A stretch of DNA of 64,000 nucleotides, taken from assembly GCA_027924645.1 (NCBI GenBank), contig BSBN01000233.1:8016501-8080500 (forward strand), given 5' to 3'. A program made the translations under genes and the position numbers. The stretch's first letter is position 1, and every line of letters begins with the position of its first letter. The notes below the pieces were generated by a model, which worked only from the letters and a program-made list of their open reading frames with translations, searched no databases and had not been told where the DNA came from. Source of the stretch: Cunninghamia lanceolata. Taxonomy: Eukaryota > Streptophyta > Pinopsida > Cupressales > Cupressaceae. This document shows positions 19,385-32,406 of the stretch, piece by piece.

Positions 19385-21770
19385 GTACCTACTCAACTTA
19401 GACCTAATCCAAATAATAAGTCATCTCACACAACATATAAAATGAAAGTACTACAAGACCTGACCTATGCAATTAAGGTGAGTGACATTCAACTTTATTC
19501 GAGAAATGCACTTAACACCCCTACCACTCTAATAATTATTAAGCTACTTAAGGATCCTCGAGTTATAGAAACCAATCCCTAGCAATTTAATAACCCATCC
19601 AATCCCAAACCAAGCACATCGAAGATCAATATCACAAACATGAACTCTCCATTTCTAGAAAGATTGACCATGTAAAAACTAGAGACAAAACTTGACTTTG
19701 ATTTCTTGGGGTAGCTAAAGAATGTTTTCATTAAGATCCCATTATTACAATATATCAAGAATTGTGCCTTGAGAAGCTTGGACAGAATATTAAGAACCCA
19801 CCAATTAAGGTTCCCATTTACACTGTTAGGGAATTGTGCCTTAAGAATCTTGGACAAAATTATAAGGACCCACCAACTTTCCAATTAATTAGACAACTTG
19901 TTGATATGATGTTGTGAAAGGTCATACTGCCTAGGTAGAGTGACCCAAATACTCTTGTAGTTAATTTCAACATCATGTCATTGTCATACAGAACACCTTG
20001 ATTGATTTAGGGATAGCAATAAATGTCATGACAAAAGACACCTATGCAAAACCTACAACTCATGTGAATCTTTTCCCTACTCCCAGAGTATTACAATTAG
20101 TATACCAATCAACCATTAAGCTTGAGGGAGTGATTTAGGACTTAGTAATCTCTCTTGATTTGTGGGAATATCCTATAAATTTCATGGTCTTACATCCAAA
20201 ATCTCGTTTGGCAAGGTATCCTCTTATTCTTTTGAGATCCTAGTTGTCTATAGATGATGCATTTATTGGCTATAGGTTAGGAAGTATGACCATTAATAAT
20301 GGTAATGTGACAAAGAAATTTCTATTATGCCCATCATCCGAACCATCCTTGGAAATAGAGAAACCAATGTGTTGGAAGTTGGGAAAAATGACCAATCATC
20401 AATACAAACATTTATGACCATTGAATTCAACACTCCATTAGACACTCAAGATGATGATATGATTATTTTGAATATTGTGTAGAATACATACAACATTGAC
20501 CCTCGAATTGATCACTTTTTGAGATGTATGACTTGTCCACTTAGCAATTTGTTCCCTACAATAGAGGCTTCAAATTTCACAATGAGTATTTCTACTTTTA
20601 ATCAATTATTGTCTCATAGCTACATACTTAGTATAATGTCAAATCACTGAATCAACACCATCTCTATTCAAGAAAGTGGAAATCTTCTTTGATAAACCAC
20701 TCAATATTAATAGTAGGTTAAACATACAGAAATAGGGTCAATTAAATTCCATGCGCAAGTGTCAAGAAATAGCCTTTGCATGCGATTACCATGACATTAA
20801 AGGGACCAAACTAAAGCTTTGTACTTACCATATATACATCAAAGAGGATTATAGACCTGTTAGGCAACCACAAATATGGATGAACCCTATGATCTAGGAT
20901 ATTGTAAAAATATAGTTACAAAAACTCTTGGATGTAGGGTTCATCTATCCTATCTCTGAAAGGCAATGGATATCACCTCTTGTCATTGCACCTATAAAAG
21001 GAGGAAAGTGGTCTATTTGTTTAGACTATAGGTTGTCGAATGCTACTACAATGAAGGATCATTTTCCCCTTTTATTGATCACATTTTGGACATATTAGCT
21101 GGTAAACAATACTTCTCCTTTTTGGATGGTTTCGGTGGATACAAATAGATCAGAATTGCACCAAAAAATTTAGATAAAACTACATTCACCTTGCCGTGGG
21201 TACTTATGCATATGCCATCCTTTCTTTTGGATTGTGTAATGCTCATGCTACCTTCCAGTTGTTCTAGATATCTTTTCTAATCTTACCCCCAATTGTGTAG
21301 TAGTCTATATGGATGGCTTCATAGTCTATGAGAATTCATATGATGAAGCCCTTAAACATTTGGAGAATGTTTTACAATGCTTCCAGGATGACAACTTATT
21401 TTTGAGTAATGAAAAATGTTAGATGATGATCAGTGAAGGAATTCTGCTAGGACACTACATTTCTCTAGTAGGAATACCTACTAAGATTGAAGTCATCACA
21501 AACTTCCCAACACCACAAAAATAAAATGATGTTAGGAGCTTCCTAGGACATGTTAGATACTACAAATAATTTATCAAGGATTTTAGAAAAATAGAAACAA
21601 CCTTATTTGTATTACTTGTTAAAGATGTTAACTTTATCTAGATGCAAACATGTCCAAAAGCATTCCAATTTCTCAAAGATTTGTTGACTACAACTCCAGT
21701 CCTACAAGGACTAGATTGGAAACTCCCTTTTCTTATCCATACTAATGTATCAGATACAACTATAAGTGTT
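19385..21770 (+). pseudogene. Old gypsy element H, protease and RT relic
   Basis: No open frame survives, but plus-strand translation in shifting frames shows gypsy pol. A protease-to-RT stretch lies at about 20080-20460 (LPTPRVLQL-like, PLILLRS, GSMTINNGNVTKKF). RT lies at about 20930-21770 (SERQWISPLVIAPIKGGKWS, then LDYRLSNATT). The RT active site reads YMDG at 21306-21317, so the second catalytic Asp is lost (GAT to GGC). After it come GILLGHYIS and RSFLGHVRYY, typical of the RT thumb and connection. The relic breaks off at 21770, at the start of the RNase H connection, and resumes at 41516, so H is the host of array D. Stops and frameshifts are scattered throughout. Confidence 0.8.
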
Positions 21771-23524
21771 TGATGCAAGAACATCTATGTCCACCAGCAA
21801 TCGACATCAACCAAAAAAAATTTGAGTTTGTTTCGGTTATGTTTATGTTTATTTTTAGGTAGTTTGCTTCAGGAAGATTTTTAGTCTCAAATTGCACAAG
21901 TGAAGAGCATCATCATGTATAAGAGCCAATTGGGTATCCCCTATTTCAATTTGGTTAAATTTGGCTAAAATTTAGCTAAGTTATAGCTAGTCGGTGATTT
22001 CCCTAGTTTGCGAACTATCTGGTTCATGAACTTCTCAGTTTGCTGACTTGGCAGTTTGTTGATTTGATAGTTTGCCGATAGGTGATTCCTCTGACCAAGC
22101 CTTCAAGAGAAGTTTGATTTTTTTCTAAGTCTTCTTTAGTTAGTTGTTTCAAATTTTAGTGAATTTGAATGAAGTTTCTTCATTACCGACAAAGTTGCAA
22201 GATTGCGAACTTAGCTGGAAAAATGACTAGTTTGCAAACCCATAGGTTCACCAATGACTTACTTCACTGATAAAGTATTAGGAACATGTTTTAAATGAAG
22301 TCTTTTATTATGGGGAAAGTTGCAAGATTTCACACCTAGTCATCAAAGCTACTAGTTCACGAACCCTTAGGTTCGCTGAGGCTTCATTTCACCAATAAAG
22401 GCTTTCATGGGGAAGTCAAATTTCCTTAGTTCATCAAGAGAAGAAATTGCCAATAAGCAGAAAATGTTGAGTGTTCAGCCAGTTCACGGTTTCTACAACT
22501 TGCCAATTCACCAACAAGGGTTTAACAAAGCTTTTGGTAAGTTTGTATAGATGGAGTTTTACCGATAAAAGGAGATTAAAGGCTTGCGAATATGTATCGA
22601 CAAACCTTTTGGTTTGTAAAAATCTTTTTTGCCAATAGTTTGTGTCAGGAAAATCTTTAAGTTTGTGAAGTACAATTTTTAGTGATAAACTCTTCCTAAT
22701 GGTGTTTTGTGAATGCCTAAGTTCCCAACTCCTGAAGAACAGCGATGAAGACATTTTGACCGAGTTTGAGGAGAGTATGTTTTGCTGATAAAGGGGATGG
22801 ATGACTAAAGGCTTTATATCAACAAACCTTTTAGTTTGTGAAAGGCCTAATTTGTTGATAAGTAATGATAGTGGACTTTAAGTTTGCAAAAAGCTTCATT
22901 TGCTGATAAAGAATTCCTTGGTTCGTAGAAGATAAATTTTGTTGATAGATGATACAAGGAGATTTAAAGTTTGAAAAGGCTCCACATTGTTGATGTATGG
23001 GACTTTATTAAAATATGTTTATTTTAATCATACAATGTTATTAATCTATTTGGCAACCATCAAGTGGTTGTTGGAAACCTATCTATTCAGTTCTCTAATG
23101 GAATATTTTCATAAGTGTTTAACTTCCCTGAAGGAAAAATAAAAAGGTGATTGTCATTTTGTTTTTGGGGGATTTCTTCTTAGAACAGAGGTGAGATGAT
23201 TGTAAATTGGAAGGGGCTGATTTCTGTGTTGAAGGAAGATGAGGTAGAGAATTATATCAAGGGGATTGTTGTTGGTAGGCTAGTGACACCCAGAATAATG
23301 GAAGAAGAGTAAGTTGATTTTGTATTCCTTCAGAAGTTGCATAACTAAATAAAATTGTTATTTTGTTGTGATTGTGGATACTACTATGGCATAGAGATAT
23401 AAGTTATTAAAGATTTAAAAAAAATTGATTGAAATATGTGTTGTTTATGAGTTTATATTTTTGTTTTGTTGTTGTGCTGTGTAATTAGGCTACCTGATAA
23501 GGTTCCCTAGTCATGACTGCACCA
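21771..23524 (+). repeat. Array D LTR1
   Basis: It starts TGATGCAAGAAC and ends ATGACTGCACCA (1,754 bp). It aligns over its length with 32407-33930 plus 40477-40685, and is the empty-site reference for insertion F (single AAGAG at 23305-23309). A tract of short GTTTGC/GTTCGC words (21990-22990) recurs in LTR2. PBS-like TGGTATTAGAT follows at 23527-23537, one base off the iMet site. Confidence 0.85.
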
Positions 23525-23971
23525 AATGGTATTAGATCTATGGTCTTGAGTGTGTAGATAGAGCATCGAATGTGAGGCATTCTGCACCAGGACCTCTGAG
23601 TGGAGAGTGAAGTGGATATATTGTCTGATGAGCTCGAGATAATTGTTGCAGCTGTGTGAGGAGTCCTAAGCACTTGAGAAGTGAGAGAAGACATTGAAGC
23701 CATGAGAGAGGGTTGGTTATGAGTGTGATTTTGTTGCAGGAAGGATCTGTAACTTGAAAGGGTTTTCTGAATTGATGAGTACCTTTAAGAGTGTGCAGGT
23801 TGTAGAGAGTTGGTTTTGTGAGTGTGTAGGAGAGTGTTGGACAAAATGTCTTGGAAGTCAAGAGAATGTTTTATGATGAAGAATGAATTTTTGAAGCCAC
23901 AAAAAGAGAAGCAAGAGCCCATCCAGAGGAACAATGTGTTTCAAACTATTTGCAAGTTAGGTGGAAAGTAC
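23525..23971 (+). pseudogene. Array D internal1, 5' part (leader and start of protease frame)
   Basis: A degenerate primer site is followed by a leader and a short coding-like stretch whose reading approaches the protease (NNVFQTICKLGG). It is interrupted at 23971 by copia element E (TSD AGTAC) and continues at 31257. The 40686-41110 region is the second copy. Confidence 0.7.
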
Positions 23972-25326
23972 TGTTAGTTTCAAGACAGACAATGGTGAAT
24001 CAGTTGTCCCAAAATTTTTCTTTCGTTAACCACTTAAAACCTTCTTGTAATTCAGCAGCATAATAATAAATCAATCATGGAGACACAATGCAATAATTCA
24101 AGAGCAAAAACACATTAACACATATGACACCAAGATTTTAACATGGAAAAACCAGTTGAGGGAAAAACCATAGGGTGTCTAACCCAAGATTGTATTCTCT
24201 ATTAAAAGAATAAAAGGAACAAAATGGCACATGCCAATTAGGGCTCACTGCCCGAGAACACTGCTCACAAGAGGCCCAATACCTATAGGAGACACATTGT
24301 CTATAGAATAATAAATATTACATAATTGAACTGGAGATTAGCATCTTCACCATGCTTGAGTTAGTTCCATTTAAGCTCAAAACTTCTGCTCTACCTTTCA
24401 CTCTTTTCCTCTCTACCACACTCTCATCTTAACCATGGATAACTTTGAAATGACTTCACAACTCTTATTTATACATGACATTGACTTTGAGATAATCATC
24501 AAAGTCAGCACACTTTATTCTATTACAGAGCAAATACACAAATACAACTTGACTTATTACAAAAGACTTTATATGAATTCACCACTCTATCGGCCACACA
24601 TATGTGGGACTTCAATCATCTTTGAGGAGCACACCATCCTTCATAGAACATCTTCAAGCTCATCCGCAAGATGTATAAATGATCCGGTCAACCAAGGAGG
24701 AAGAACATCATCATCTGGAGGTAATTCTTCAATTACAAGCTTAATCTTCAATGTGGACCACCAACACAAACTGGACACAATCTAGAGACCCACACAAGCT
24801 TGCTTGATTCACCAAGAACATCCACACTACTGTAACTGAAATCATTCTCTTATTCATCCATAATCTTAAGAACACAGTCTGTCATCACTGTCATCTTGAA
24901 ATAGATGCTTGCAGACCTCCAGACCATGAACCAATTGAGTTGTCAATTCACATTGACTTCCTAAACACTCCACCAAATCTGCAGAACAAGATATTGCATT
25001 TCTGGATCTCACCGGACCTATTCGTGTCACTCTGTCACCTCTGAACATCTGTTAGAACTAGTTTTACTCATATGGCCATAACTTCTTCAAATATTCATGC
25101 GGACCTCTCAAATCTTTACTGGATCACCTTTAGACACATATCTAAAAACCCTTTGATTCGTATCCTCTGATCTTCATCTTAGTTGGGATCTTCACTTCAT
25201 AGAGCTTCATTATCTTCATTGTTCTTCTTTGTTTCTGATAGGACTAATTTTCTAAATATCCACAGCACACAACTCATCCAATCCTTGACATCAATGACAA
25301 CACCAGTTAGGCCCATACTTACAACA
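23972..25326 (-). repeat. Element E 3' LTR
   Basis: On the plus strand it starts TGTTAGTTTCAAG and ends CTTACAACA. The palindrome row reads TGGCACATGCCA 24225-24236, GGGCTCACTGCCC 24241-24253, GAGAACACTGCTC 24254-24266, AGGCCCAATACCT 24272-24284, AGACACATTGTCT 24290-24302. TATA-box complement TTATTTATA at 24465-24473. It lacks the first arm of the C-tract hairpin present in the 5' LTR. Confidence 0.9.
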
Positions 25327-25651
25327 ATCTCACCCTTTGTCATTGATGGCAACAATGATGTGAAAAACTATTTTAACCATCAAGACAAGAGTTTCTCCTT
25401 TCTGACTGACATAGCTCCCCCTATCAACAACAACCATTCACATGTCTTCTCTTCCTTTACTACTCCCCCTTTGATCAGTAACCACTTTTTCACATGTCTT
25501 CTCTCCCCCTTTGACATCAATTGCAAAGGGCACATGCTTGCATCACTCAGAATTATATAGACTGCTCCCCCTTTGTAGTAGCTTCCTATCATCAATTCAG
25601 ACCACAAGATATGACTGTGAGATCCACCGGACTGATGCACATTAGTGCACC
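25327..25651 (-). other. Repeated polypurine tracts before element E 3' LTR
   Basis: On the plus strand the complements are CTCACCCTTTG (about 25329-25339), GCTCCCCCTATC (about 25414), ACTCCCCCTTTG (about 25463), CTCCCCCTTTG (25503-25513) and GCTCCCCCTTTG (about 25564). CATCAATGACA (25289-25299, in the LTR) is complementary to TGTCATTGATG (25338-25348), across the junction. Confidence 0.7.
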
Positions 25652-28600
25652 TTAATTCAGAACCGAAGGGGTAATAACCCCTAACTTTTCCCTGAGATAC
25701 GCAAAAGAGTCCTTAGGTAGAGGTTTAGTAAAAATGTCTGCAATCTGAACCTTGGAGGGCACAAACTCCAATCTAACTTCATTCTTTTTCACCTACTCTC
25801 TCAAAAAGTAAAACTTGATGGATATATGTTTTGTCTTTGAATGTAACACTGGATTCTTTGAAATGTTTATTGCACTTGAGTTATCACAGAAGATTGTGAT
25901 AGGTTCCTCACACTCCACTCTGATGTCTCTTAGCATTTTCTTCATCCATAATACTTGAGTGCAACTACCTATTGATGCAATATACTCTGCTTCTGCAGTG
26001 GACAGAGATATTGCCTCTTGTTTCTTGCTTAGCCAAGAAACCAATCTTTTCCCTAAAAAGAATGCACCACCACTGGTACTCTTCCGGTCATCCACATCTC
26101 TTGCCCAATCCGCATCTGTATATGCATGAAGAGAGAAATCATGATCCCTAGGATACCATAAACCATACTCAACTGTTCCCTTTAGATATCTAAAGATTCT
26201 CTTGATTGCCATGACATGAGATTCCCTAGGATCAGCTTGGAATCTGGCAACAAGACCAACAACATTCATAATGTCAGCTCTAGTTTGAGTAAGATATAGT
26301 AGTCCTCCAATCATTGACCTGTACTTTTTCTGATCATCCTTAGGAGAGTCATCATCTTTGCTCAGTTTACATCCAGTTTCCATGGGAACTTATTCATTGG
26401 TTTTGAGTCTTCCATCCCGAATTTCTTCAACAATTCTTTCACATATTTGGTCTGAGATATGAAGGTTCCTTTCTTTGTTTGAGTGATTTGTACACCCAAG
26501 AAGAAATTCATTTCCCCAAACATAGACATCTTAAATTCACTTTTTATTTGATTTGGAAAAGTCTTGCATATACTATCTCTTCCTCAAAAAATAATATCAT
26601 CAACAAATACTTCAACAATCAAGATATTTTCATGTTCAATCTTGAAGTACAAGTTACTGTCAGTAGTACCTTTGTTGAAACCAATCTTCAAAAGATGCTT
26701 ATCCAGTGTTTCATACCAGGCTCTTAGGGCTTGTTTGAGTCCATACAGTTCTTTCTTCAACTTGCAAACCATATCACCATGATTAGACAATTGAAATCCA
26801 TCCAGTTGCTCAATGTATACTTCTTCTTCCAAGTCACCATTCAAGAAGGTAGACTTGACATCCATCTAATATACTTTGAAATCCTTGAAGGCAGCAAGGC
26901 AAGAAATAATCTGACTGCTTCAATTCTTGCCATTAGAGCAAACATTTCTTCAAAATCAACTCCTTCTACTTAGGAATAAACCTTGTAGACCAATCTCGAT
27001 TTGTTTTTTACTACTTCACCATCTTCATTCAATTTATTCTGGAACACCCATTTGGTTCCAATCACATTTTTGTTTCTAGGTCTAGGAACAAGATCCCAAG
27101 TGTGATTTTTCTCAATATACATCAACTATTCCTTCATTTCTTTAAACTAACTTTCATCATTGCATGCTTTACTTACTGTTTTTGGTTCAATTTTTGAAAT
27201 CAGACAATACTTTTCTGAGTCTTGAGTAATCTTTCTTCTTGTTTGAACACCTTTGCTTTTATCACCTATGATCTGATCTTCTAAATGATTCAGTATTACA
27301 TACCTGGGAGTTTTGGGAATTTCTTGCACTTCTCTTTCTTGGACAGGTTCATTCAAACTTATCTCTTCTTCCTGATTCTCTGGATTAGTCTGGATCTGAA
27401 TTTAGAAGGAACATGAACTTCTTGGACCAAAACATTATTCTGATCATCTTCTTCATATTCATAAAACCTTGAGGGTTTTTCAATACCTTCATCAACCTTC
27501 ACATTTATACTTTCTATAATCTTTCTCAATCTTTTGTTATAACACCGGTATGCTTTGCTTTGAGTAGAATATCCCAAGAATATTCCTTCATCACTTCTAG
27601 CATCAAATTTGCCAAGGTCTTCATCTCTTTTAATGTAACATTTGCTACCAAAGACTCTAAAAATACTTCATAGTGGGAGTGATACCAAACCAGAGTTCAT
27701 AAGGGGTCTTACCAGTATTGTTTCTGATTTGTACATGATTAAGAGTATAGACAGTAGTGCTTATAGCTTCTCTCCAGTAGATCTAAGAAACATTTTCTTC
27801 CATCATCATGGTTCTAGATTCTTCCTGGATGGTCCAGTTCTTTCTCTCTACTACTCCATTCTGCTGTGGAGTCCTTGGAGCAGATAACTATCTTTTATCC
27901 CATGTTTCTCATAGAATTCTATGAAATCTCTGGATGTGAATTCTCCACCTCTATCAAACTTGAGACATTCTATGTTTAATCCGGTTTCATTCTCTACCAT
28001 AGCTTTGAATATTTTGAATTTCTCAAGAGCCTCAGATTTTTCTTTCAGAAAAGTCACCCACATCATCCGGGAGTGGTCATCAATTAATAACATGAAGTAT
28101 CTATCACCTTGCAAACTCCTGATTCTTGCCGGTCCACATAGATCAGTATGTACTAAATCCAACAATATGGTAGAAGATTGTTGTTTACTTTTGAATGTGA
28201 CTCTTCTCTGCTTACCCAACTGACATTCTTTGCACAAACTATTAGTAGGTTTCACTAGTCTTGGAAGATCTCTTATAGCCTAAGTGTTGCTTATCTTGAT
28301 GATATTATCAAAATTCACATGACACATTCTCCTATGCCACAATCAACTCTGATCAATTTGAACAAATAAACAATATTTGCCAGTACCAACCAAGTGGAAG
28401 ATGTTACCTTTTGTTTGAGTACCGGATGCAATCTTTGTTCTAGAATTTTCAAAGATATTAAATTTTCCATTTTTGAATCATAGATCACAGCCTTTGTCCA
28501 TGAACTATCCAAACACTGAGAAGATTGTGCTTCAGGCCTTCAACATACATCACATCACTCGTTTTGTTCCTTCCATCAAAAGAAATAGTTCTTCTACCTC

Positions 28601-29810
28601 TGATACTACTAGTAGAAATATCTCCAAATTTAACAACTCCTCCTTCATATCTTTCCAAATCTATGAACTTATTTTTATCACCTGTCATATGGTGGGAGCA
28701 TCCACTATCAATGACCCAATCATCTTTTTTTTCAACTTGGGCAGCCAAAGCTCTTTCTATCATTTTATGATTGACAGATTCAGAGGACATTGGATATTCT
28801 TCCTTGATGACAATAAACACCCAGTCACTTCTAGATTTGTTTCCTGTCTTTGATTCATCTTCTGTTACTCCTTCATCATCATCATCTTCATGAACATAGT
28901 AACACTTCTTTTGAAATCTTGATCTATTAGGGTTTGGCCTAGAAAATCTTTCTGGACACCTTGAGGCAAAATGACCAATCTTGTTGTAGTTAAAACATTT
29001 GAAAGGCAATTTTCCTTCATACTTACTAGATCCTCTTGGTGGTCTCTTTACAATGAGGGCCTCAAGTTGTTCAGCTTCTAATTCATCCTCTTCCAAATCT
29101 TTTCTTGCTTTCTCATACCAAGATGATTTTCTTGAGGAACTTTCTCTTGGATCATATCTCTGTTTGCCTTTTATAGAGGCACTAGCTTTGAATGCAGATC
29201 CAGTCTTGGGGAGTGCATCACCAAACTTAGCTAACTTGAATGCATATATCTTACCAACGATTTGATCCCTTGTGATAGTTGTTAAGGATCTGATTTCCTC
29301 AATAGCAGCAACTTTGTGTTTATAAGGAGGTAAGGATTTGAGAACCTTAGCAACAATTTCATCTTCATCCAGAATGCCACCAGCACATCTGATTCCACAA
29401 ACAAGCTCATTTACTTTTGTCATGTAAGAGGTGATATTTTCATCTTCACTCATCTTTAAGTTTTCAAACTTTCCTTTTAGACTTTGTAGCTTGGCACACT
29501 TAACATATTTGTCTCCTTCATATAGATTTTCAAGCTTTGTCCAAATTTCATAGGCAGTCTTCAAACCCATAACATTTGTCAGCACTGAATCAAACAAGGC
29601 ACTTAGTAGGGCTTCTTTAGCTTGAAGATTATTTTCTGCATCTCTGATTTCATTTAGAGTTGTAGGGCCATTTTTTGGGGGAACATATTTAATTGAGGTT
29701 ATGTTCCAATACTAATATCCCATGCATTGTATGTGACATTCCATGCAGCTTTTCCAGGCAGTGAAGTTTGAACCATCAAACCTTGGACTATCCTTCGTGT
29801 AGGTCAACAT
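25652..29810 (-). pseudogene. copia Gag-Pol pseudogene of element E
   Basis: The frame begins at ATG 29810 with a Gag start like that of A (YTKDSPRFDG) and ends at TAA 25654-25652. A stop falls within the first 35 codons. Recognisable pieces are: Gag with a knuckle whose second Cys is Tyr (CFNYNKIGHFASRC) and protease IDSGCSHHMTG at 28485-29597; integrase zinc region and core at 27851-28255; post-integrase linker at 27147-27577; RT start ([22 protein letters not shown]) at 26584-26865; RNase H (TDADW, TAEAEY, CDNSS) at 25793-26383. Stops and shifts between the pieces make it non-coding. The knuckle change would weaken zinc binding even if the frame were open. Confidence 0.9.
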
Positions 29811-29854
29811 TTTGGATCTCCTCAAGAGGATAAGCTTCTTCTAGAGGAACTTAG

Positions 29855-29866
29855 CTCTGATACCAA
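29855..29866 (-). other. Primer-binding site of element E
   Basis: The plus strand reads GCTCTGATACCA, i.e. TGGTATCAGAGC on the coding strand, next to the 5' LTR edge at 29868. iMet-type site, as in element A. Confidence 0.88.
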
Positions 29867-29867
29867 T

Positions 29868-31251
29868 TGTTAGCTTCAAGATAGACAACTGAGAGGGGGG
29901 GTGAATCAGTTGTCCCAAAATGTTTCTTTCATTAACCACTTAAATCCTTCTTTTAATTCAGCAGCATAATAATAAATTAATCATGGAGACACAATGCAAT
30001 AATTCAAGAGAAGAAACACATTAACACATAGGACACCAAGATTTTAATGTGGAAAACCCGGTTAAGGGAAAAACCATGGGGTGACTAACCCAAGATTGTA
30101 TTCTCTATTAAAAGAATAAAAGGAACAAAATGGCACATGCCAATTAGGGCTCACTACCTGAACACACTGCTCACAAGAGGCCCACTGCATACAGGAGACA
30201 CTCTATCTACAGAATAATAAATATTACATACTTGAACTAGAGATTAGCATCTTCACCATGCTTGAGTCAGTTCCATTTAAGCTCAAAACTTTTGTTCTAC
30301 CTTTTGCTCTTTTCCTCTCTACCACACTCTCATCTTAACCATGGATAACTTTGAAATGACTTCACAACTCTTATTTCTACAATACATCGACTTTGAGATA
30401 ATCATCAAAGTTGGCACACTTTATTCTATTACAGAGCAAATACACAAATACAACTTGACTTATTACAAAAGACTTTATGTGAATCACCACATTGTTGGCC
30501 ACAAATATCTGAGACTTCAATCATCTTTGAGGAGCATGCCATCCTTCACAGAACATCTTCAAGATCATCCGCAAGATGTGTAAATCATCTAGTCAGCCAA
30601 GGAGGAAGAACATCATCATCCGAAAGTAATTCTTCAATTATGAGCTCAATCTTCAATGTGAACCACCAACACAAACTAGACACAATCTAGAGACCACCAC
30701 AAGCTTGCCTGATTCACCAAGAACATCCACACTACTTCTGATAACTAAAATCATTCTCTTATTCATCTAGAATCTTAAGAACATAGTCTGTCATCACTAT
30801 CATATTGAAATAGATGCTTTCAGACCTCCAGACCACGAACCAATTGAGTTGTCAATTCACATTGACTTCCTAAACACTCCACCAAATCCGTAAAACAAGA
30901 TATTGCATTTCTATATCTCACCAAACCTATTTGTGTCACTCTGTCACCTTTGAACATCTGCTATAATTGGTTTTACTCAATAGGACATAACTTCTTCAAA
31001 TCTTCATGCCGACCTCTCAAATCTTTACTGGATCACCTTTAGACATGTATCTAAAAACCCTTTGATTCGTATCCTCTGATCTTTATCTTAGCTGGGATCT
31101 TCACATCATAGAGCTTCACTGTTCTTCTCTATTTCTAATAGGACTAATTTTCTCAATATCCTCAGCACACAACTCATCCAATCCTTGACATCAATGCAAC
31201 ATGAGTATGTTGACATCGATGAGAACACCAGTTAGGCCCATACTTACAACA
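29868..31251 (-). repeat. Element E 5' LTR
   Basis: On the plus strand it starts TGTTAGCTTCAAG and ends CTTACAACA. The hairpin GACAACTGA 29884-29892 / TCAGTTGTC 29906-29914 encloses seven G (C tract on the coding strand). The palindrome row spans about 30131-30209 and is partly decayed. The TATA complement is mutated to TTATTTCTA. Confidence 0.9.
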
Positions 31252-31256
31252 AGTAC

Positions 31257-32406
31257 TACAAAGTGGTTGTGGATAGTAGTAGCACAAATAATTTAGTGTC
31301 CCTAGAGATGGTTGAGAAGATGAGTTTGAAGAGAAGAAAGCATCCTAACCCTTACAGTATTTCTTGGTTTTAAGGAGATCGTCAGATATGGGTAAGTGAA
31401 CAATATATTTTTGATTTTCAGATTCATAGATATAAGGATGAGATTGTATGTGATATAGTACCTATGGATATATGTCATGTTTTGTTGGGTTAACCTTGCC
31501 TTTGGGATAGAGAAGCTATGCATGATGGTAGGAAGAATATGTATAGCATAATAAAGGATGGAGAAGAATATGTTTTGAGTCTGTTGCAGGATAGGTAGGA
31601 AGAGGTGGCGAAACAAGTTGAGGATGTGAAGATTGAAGAGGAAAATATGGGTATGAAGGAGTCCCATTATTTTTTCTGACAAAGATGTGTTTGCAAGTGA
31701 TGATGTGTATGCAGGTAAAGAGGAAGAAGAAAAAGTTGCAATAGTATCCCCTGATGGAGGCATAGAAAAAGAGGTTGAGGAACAGGAAGGTGTAGCAATG
31801 GCTGACAATGAGAAGAGGAATGTAGATAATGAGATTGCAACAGTTGAAGGTGAGCATATTATTGTAGAAGTTGAGGACGTGAAGATAGTGATAGCAATGG
31901 ATGGTGAAAATGAAAGCATTGTGATGAATGGTGAAGAAGGAAATGTTGTAGCAACAAAGAAGGATGAGGTAATTTTTTATTTTGAATTCAATTATGATGA
32001 TTTACCTTCAATGGTGGGAGTAGAAGAGGATGTCAAAAAGGAGATAGTGAATCTACGAGAGGAAATGGATGTATTCCATTTATATTTGTGTGCAGATGTT
32101 GTAGGTTGTGGTGTGGATGAGATATTTTGCAATGAGTAACTTTGGTGGAGGAGGTTAGGTAATAATGGGTTGGATCCCATGAAAGGGGACAGAAGAGGAG
32201 AGAATATTTGGAGCAAGAACATGCAAACTTGGTGGAGGAGGATGAAAAGTGTCCCAGCCAAATGCTGGAAGAGGTGAAGGAAGAAAGTTTCCAATGAACC
32301 TGTTACAGTGATGGAGATTACTGCAAGTTGTTGCAACCTACAAGGGTAGTTCTACTATTCATCTCTATTTTGTGAGTCCTGGCTCACAATTTTTACTCGG
32401 TGTGTC
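31257..32406 (+). pseudogene. Array D internal1, 3' part: gypsy protease relic and acidic frame
   Basis: Just after the E junction a gypsy-type protease is readable: VVVDSSS at 31268-31290 (most gypsy proteases have DSG or DGG here, so the active-site Gly looks replaced), then HRYKDEIVCDIVPMDICHVLLG at about 31420-31490 and REAMHDGRKNMYSI. Stops interrupt it. A separate 150-codon frame at 31687-32139 is strongly acidic (runs of Glu, Val and Asp) with no recognised domain; it probably continues the polyprotein C-terminus in a shifted frame. No RT follows, and LTR2 begins at 32407. No convincing PPT is seen. Confidence 0.65.

Larger units (their letters stand above)
23972..31251 (-). mobile_element. 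Ty1/copia element E (7.3 kb), minus strand
   Basis: LTRs at 29868-31251 (5') and 23972-25326 (3') flank a copia Gag-Pol pseudogene, with TSD AGTAC at 23967-23971 and 31252-31256. The plan matches element A: iMet primer site, Gag-Pol, a repeated-PPT region (25327-25651), 3' LTR. It is more decayed than A: the LTRs differ in length (1384 and 1355 bp) and the polyprotein has many stops and shifts. It inserted into the protease frame of array D internal1. Confidence 0.93.

Noticed and set aside
31302..31919. 205-codon minus-strand open frame
   Set aside because: Antisense to the gypsy protease relic and acidic frame of array D; low-complexity Ser/Thr, no domain.
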